A stretch of 64,000 bases of DNA from Protea cynaroides (lineage: Eukaryota > Streptophyta > Magnoliopsida > Proteales > Proteaceae): the NCBI GenBank assembly GCA_028583415.1, contig CM053267.1, positions 18,173,814 to 18,237,813 on the forward strand. The letters run 5' to 3'. Position 1 is the stretch's first letter, and every line of letters starts with the position of its first letter. This document shows, in pieces, positions 59,282 through 64,000 of the stretch. The notes beneath the pieces were generated by a model. That model was not told the origin of the DNA and searched no databases. It saw nothing but the letters and a program-made list of their open reading frames with translations. The translations under genes and the position numbers were made by a program.

Positions 59282-60036
59282 ATGGGAGTCACTCTCGTGC
59301 CGCACCCCTGTGAGGAGAGGATTTGAATACATAACGAACGACGATGGGAACATTGGCCGGATGGTACGTGGTTAATTTCTTTGATTTCGATTTGTCGATG
59401 AAGAAGAGAGAAGTAGAGAGTAATGGTTGCAAAAAGAATGCATCGGCCACCGAGGGACTCTCTGGTTTGGCATGTACGATCCATTGGCATAAATAAGTCT
59501 GACATATATTTCTCTTTCTTCCTCCCACCTTGCCGCCTTGAGCTCTGTCTGGTCTTGGTTCCTAAAATCTTATTTTTCTTATCCAAACCCTAGAATCTTC
59601 GTGTGTTTCAAAGAGTGTTCGTCTTCGATTGGGGATAAAAGCCTAATTTTCTTGTTAAAACCATGAAGACTGAGATAGAACGAAAGAAAAAGAAATTAAA
59701 AAAAGAAAAGTCGAAATAGTACTGTTTAGTCTTGAAATAGCTGGCTGCAACGGTAATCATCATTCAGTCTTTCATTTCATGGAGCAACATCGTTCGGCGA
59801 CGGCGACTGAAGTGGTTTCGGCGATTTTCCGCAATCATCTCAAAGTCTTGAAATAATATTGCATTTCTACTACATTGTCGGCAACTGAAGTGGTTTCGGC
59901 CATGGCGGCTTACTTCCAGTCCTTCCTGCTCTTGTTTGTTACGCCAAGTCCTTTTTTGCAACTCCTAGGAATGGAAACAGAGAGGTTAAGCTCAAAGTTC
60001 AGACAGGCACTTCCCACTGATGAAATCTACAATGGT
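59282..60036. other. No gene recognised
   Basis: Short frames only. The phrase actgaagtggtttcggc occurs at 59807 and 59884. The sequence 59950-60036 runs into the plastid-like insert in the same frame but does not resemble rps11. Confidence 0.5.
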
Positions 60037-60285
60037 GCTTATGGATTTAGGGGCACAAAAAGAGGGACACCTTTTGCTGCTCAAACTACAGTAGGAAATG
60101 CTATTCATACAGTAGTGTATCAGGGTATGCAACGAGCAGAAGTTATGGTAAAAGGTCCTGATCTCAGAAGTGATGCAGCATTATGAGCTGTTTGTAGAAG
60201 TGGTATACTATTAAGTTTTGTACAGGACATAACCCGTATGCCACATAATGGGTGTAGAGGTCCTAAAAAAAAAAGACATGTGTAA
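60037..60285 (+). pseudogene. rps11: Chloroplast rps11 fragment in nuclear DNA
   Basis: The translation [20 protein letters not shown], then [18 protein letters not shown] and, after an in-frame TGA at 60184, [20 protein letters not shown] and KKKRHV matches the C-terminal two-thirds of plastid ribosomal protein S11. The natural TAA is at 60283. The N-terminal third is missing. One stop and many replacements show an old plastid-to-nucleus insertion rather than a working gene. Confidence 0.93.
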
Positions 60286-60350
60286 AAATAGTAACATAAA
60301 AGATTTTAAGAGAAAGAAATGATTTAATGAATTAATCAAATAATATTACT

Positions 60351-60712
60351 TTGATTCGAGAGGAAGTAGCAGTATCTTCTAGTACATTAGAGTGGAAGTG
60401 TGTTGAAACAAGAGCAAACAGTAAACGTCTTTATTACGGACATTTTATTCTATCTTCACTTATGAAAGGTCAAGCTGATATGATAGGCATCACAATGCGA
60501 GGGGCTTTGCTTGGAGAAATAAAAGGAACATGTATCACACGTGCAAAATCTGAAAAGATACCACAGGAATATTCTACCATAGTAGGTATTGAAGAATATG
60601 TATATGAAATTTTAATAATTTTGAAAGAAATTGTTTTGAGAAGTAATCTTATGGAACTCACAATGCATCTATTTGCATTAGGGGTCCTAGATACGTAACT
60701 GCTCAAGACATC
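60351..60712 (+). pseudogene. rpoA: Chloroplast rpoA 5' fragment in nuclear DNA
   Basis: Sixty-five bases after rps11, in the plastid order and orientation. The start codon ATG is changed to TTG (60351). The frame reads [18 protein letters not shown], then [20 protein letters not shown] and [21 protein letters not shown] one-base deletion near 60651 shifts the frame, and similarity continues to VTAQDI, where a CA microsatellite begins. Only about the first third of the plastid RNA polymerase alpha subunit remains. Confidence 0.93.
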
Positions 60713-60713
60713 A

Positions 60714-60715
<2 letters not shown>

Positions 60716-60755
<40 letters not shown>

Positions 60756-60772
60756 CACACATACACACACAC
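60716..60772. repeat. (CA)n microsatellite
   Basis: About 28 CA units with two interruptions (atgc, atac), at the right end of the plastid insert. Confidence 0.96.
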
Positions 60773-62600
60773 AAGGTTTGAAAGTGTGTATAGAAGCAAT
60801 GTTTTTAAATTCAGCAGCGATGTAGGGTTAGCAGCCGTCATTGATGAAGGGCACACCACAAAACCCACTTCTGAAGCAAATGTCGGGCAATTGACATGTG
60901 TCATGAAGTTTGGCAGCTCTTCGGTTGCCTTCGCTGAAAGACTTAAGGAGGTTGTTGAACTTATTCTTAGTTATTTTTTTTGGTGAAAGGCCTGTAATTG
61001 TTCTCACCGCAATGAGAAATACCAGTAACAATCTTTTATTGGTATGACACAGGTCTCGATTTTTCTGGCATTACTGAATCGGATTCCATATTGAAATCCC
61101 TAACGTGGAGCTAGGGTCACCGGTCTCGATTTTGTCGACGGAAATGGAAGGCAAGTTATGCTTCCATTGCAAAAAAGATTGAGTTGCACTTTCAATGATG
61201 GACTTTGGATAGTTGCGAAATGCTTGAAATCGAGAAGAAGATGAAGTTGGAGAGCTGCAAAGGTCTCGTTCCAGAGAAAGACAATGGTGTTGGAGAAGAT
61301 TCGAAAAAAAAAAATCTTATTTGTCATAGGATTAATAAGGTTAAAAAAGTTACTTCATTAGGAATAATGGTAATTTGGTCATAAGAAAAAATAATCATTC
61401 TCAACATTAGCAATTAACATCCATTCCCTAACCAAGTGAACTTATGTGTTATGACTCTGATTTTTCGAGGGAGGTTTGTGTAATTTTTCAAAGGTAGGGT
61501 AGTGTTGCGTAATAAACTAATTGTCAAGGGGAGGTCCTATGTAATTTATCCTACTTTTTAAATGTAATTTTTATTTTAATTATTAAATACAAGGGATTTT
61601 AATGCAAAGTAAAATGTAAATTAATAACCAAATATGACTGTTTTGGAGTTAGTTACAAAGTCATGTGATATAGCAAGTGATATAATGATTAGAAATGTTT
61701 TTCTTTAAGTTTAAAAATTTCACTTCCTTTCATTTTAATTCCCCTTGCAATCAATCAAATAATTCTATAATAAAATTGTTTGGAAGTTTAAACGGATCAT
61801 CGAGGATTTTACAAATGTTATTGTTGTTTTATTGAGGCTTAAAGGTAACACTGAGGGCATTGTAATATTGTCATGGTATAAATAACATTTAGTTATGTTG
61901 TATATTTGGTTTTAGATTTTATATTTTCCCATTTATTTACCATTAATTTTGGTTTTTTCTTAAGAAAGAAATTTATTAGCACGTATAGCCCAAGAGGAAT
62001 TCCGAATACAATTTTTCTGAATCTACGGTTTGGAATTTGGCCAAACCATCGTACACGTTAATGACAAGGTCCTCCAAGAAAGGGAATCAGCAATGTTGTT
62101 TTGCACCTGACAAATAAAATTGAAAATACAACATAAATCCTTGTCTTGAAAAATAAACATAGCCTTTGCTCCAATGTTTCTTCCTTGGATGCTTTTAAAA
62201 GGAAAAATGAGAAAAAGATCCCTATATATGGTGTAATGCTTTTCCATGTCATCTTACATCCTCACCATGTCAACTCCACACTAACACATTTTCCCTTCCC
62301 TTGTCATGTGTGCTCAATCTTGATAAAATAATTTCTCATACCATGATTGGTGTGGCATAAGAGATTCCCCTCACACTGTGTAGGTGTGGGGAACCCTCTC
62401 CATGAAAAATTTACCCTATTCGGCCTTTTCCACTACTTGTTTCTTGTTTAAACAATAGGCCCAAAATATCTTCCATACCAAAAATATATGAAGAAAAATT
62501 TCATAGTAAGGTAGACCCCAAGGTCCTTTATTGACATGTAAAATTTAAGCCTAAAGAAAGTTCACCAAGTGATAACATGGTTGCTATCTAAGGACCATTG
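60773..62600. other. AT-rich DNA, no gene recognised
   Basis: Only short unrecognised frames on both strands; no RNA gene or mobile element seen. Confidence 0.55.
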
Positions 62601-62690
62601 GCATGCATGGGCATACATTGGGGTATAAGGTAATAAGTTGTGATTGAAGTATGTGCATGGAGATATATTGCGGTATAAGGTAATAAGTTG
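62601..62690. repeat. Imperfect tandem duplication beside a copia remnant
   Basis: ggtataaggtaataagttgt occurs twice about 48 bases apart, each after a catgg...atattg phrase. Confidence 0.8.
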
Positions 62691-63694
62691 TGGCAAAACA
62701 ATGTGTTTTCCTGGGATATGCTGATGAAAATTTTGGATACAAGTTATGGGATCCGGTTGAGAAGAATGTTATCCAAAGCAGAGATATGATCTTTCTTAAA
62801 GATCAAACAATTAAAGACATCAGGAAAATTAAAAAGCCTCAGCCATTTGTTGATGACCTGATTGATCTTGTTCCAATTCCTTAACCCATTGTACATGATG
62901 ATGGGGGAGGTGTACAACATGGTACTGATGGTGTTCCCATTGATCATATAGGTGATGATGAAAGGGGGAGCAGCCCCTTTCGGAGCTACCATTTGAGCCT
63001 CAGCTGAGAAGATTTACTAGGGAGCAATAATTATTTATCAAGTATCCACCATAGGAATATATAATGCTAACAGAAGCAGGTGAACTAGATTGCTTTGAAA
63101 AAGCATAGACTAATGAGCATAAAGTCGAGTGGTTAAAAGCTATGTAGGAAGAGATGGATTATTTGCATAAGAATCATATTTATGATTTAGTGAAGCTACC
63201 TAAGGGTTAGAAGACATATAAAAATAAATGAGTAATTAGGTTGAAGACAGAGAAGAATAACTCACAACCAAGGTACAAGGCGAGGTTGGTTGTAAAGGGA
63301 TTTGGGCAAACATAAGGAATTGACTTTGATGAAATTTTCTCTCTTATTATGAAAATGTCATCTATTCGAGTTGTTTTGGGATTAGCTGCAAGTTTGAATC
63401 TAAAAGTTCAATAACTTGATATTAAGATAGTTTTTCTTTATGGTGATTTAGAAGAAAAGATTTTCATGGAGCAACCAAAAGGTTTCAAAGTTAAAGATAG
63501 ATAATACATGATTTGTAGGTTAAGGAAGAGCTTGTATAGTTTGAAACAGTCTCCAAGGTAGTGGTACAGGAAGTTTGATTCATTTTTGATGGATCATGAG
63601 TACATTAGAACACCAACTGATCATTGTGTATTTGTTAAGAAATTTTTTGAAGGTGATTTCATTATTCTTTTGCTCTATATTGATGACATGTTAA
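62690..63694 (+). pseudogene. Old copia pol fragment (integrase end to RT)
   Basis: QCVFLGYADENFGYKLWDP and VIQSRDMIF mark the end of the integrase region. After a spacer with many stops come PRYKARLVVKGFGQ, IDFDEIFSLI (normally ETFSPV), VFLYGDLEEKIFMEQPKGF, SLYSLKQSPR and the RT catalytic LLYIDDMLML. At least a dozen stops make it older than H. It is cut by an LTR at 63695. Confidence 0.88.
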
Positions 63695-64000
63695 TGTTAG
63701 CCTACACATTGTAATTGTTGGCAAATTAGGCTAACTGGGTCAAGGTTGATGAGAGAGAGTGTCTGCGGATCCTACAGGTGATATGGCAGTGAAACAGGTA
63801 TTGCGGCTTTGTTACAGGTACTGTAAAGCATGAAGCATGAAAGAGAAGAGAGAATTAAAAGAGAGAGAAAGTGGGACCCAGGAAGAGAAAGTGGGACCCA
63901 CCCAGGTGGCATGCCACCAAGGCAGCCAACCTGGCTGAGCATCAAGGCAGCCAGCCAGCAGGCCAGCCGCATGGCACAGTCACATGGCACCACTAGCCGG
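63695..64000 (+). repeat. Start of another copia LTR of the H family (truncated by window end)
   Basis: tgttagcctacacattgtaa is followed by ggttgatgagagagagtgtc and later aggtggcatgccaccaaggc. These parallel 51627-51910 in the H LTR. It lies inside the older copia fragment. Confidence 0.75.

Noticed and set aside
60753..60986. Frame after the CA repeat as a continuation of rpoA
   Set aside because: No similarity to the rest of rpoA; similarity stops at VTAQDI before the microsatellite.

Overview
This window is nuclear DNA from a flowering plant, probably a dicot-type genome. It is almost entirely nested LTR retrotransposons. The evidence is Ty3/gypsy chromovirus polyproteins, a Ty1/copia (SIRE/Maximus-type) polyprotein, plant tRNA primer sites, LINE remnants and a decayed chloroplast rps11-rpoA insert. 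I see no intact host gene. One 500-N assembly gap lies at 47165-47664. I cannot name the species.

Layout: 1-10356 is a reverse-oriented, coding-free Ogre/Tat-like element (F) with 4.36-kb LTRs and a tRNA-Arg primer site, inserted in the pol gene of chromovirus E (10359-13423). E sits in an older LTR (LTR2, 13424-14902), which sits in another (LTR3, from 14903). LTR3 also received chromovirus A (20614-40572, target duplication ccctc), and A was hit by chromovirus D (24365-36287, reverse, target duplication cgtca/tgtca). A 4.0-kb block (LTR3 part plus the 5' LTR of A) is tandemly duplicated at 14903-22907. LTR3 ends at 41001 inside the pol of copia element H (41002-43079 and 51154 onward). H is split again by a second chromovirus subfamily, B (43080-51153, reverse, target duplication ctagt), which carries a further element, J, beside the gap. 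From 53753 to 62690 the DNA is low-copy, with LINE fragments, microsatellites, tandem duplications and the plastid insert. It ends with an old copia fragment and the start of another copia LTR.

The most interesting content is in the A/B/D/E/J chromovirus clade. (1) Every long LTR carries a 40-codon reading frame directly after a splice-acceptor-like site. Its length and stop position are fixed in three subfamilies, differences fall largely on third codon positions, and two subfamilies end in a Cys-x-Cys-x2-Cys tail. Its phase exactly matches a consensus splice donor near the end of pol, so I propose an alternative Pol C-terminus encoded inside the 3' LTR. (2) In D a 71-bp intron-like segment separates gag from protease and would restore one frame when removed. 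(3) D carries an open 427-codon gene on the opposite strand between the 5' LTR and gag, with its own putative 5'-UTR intron; the end of the same gene is conserved in J. (4) Clusters of GGGTCGA/TCGACCC lie both in the LTR promoter region and upstream of the antisense gene. All four come from reading the sequence and need RNA evidence.
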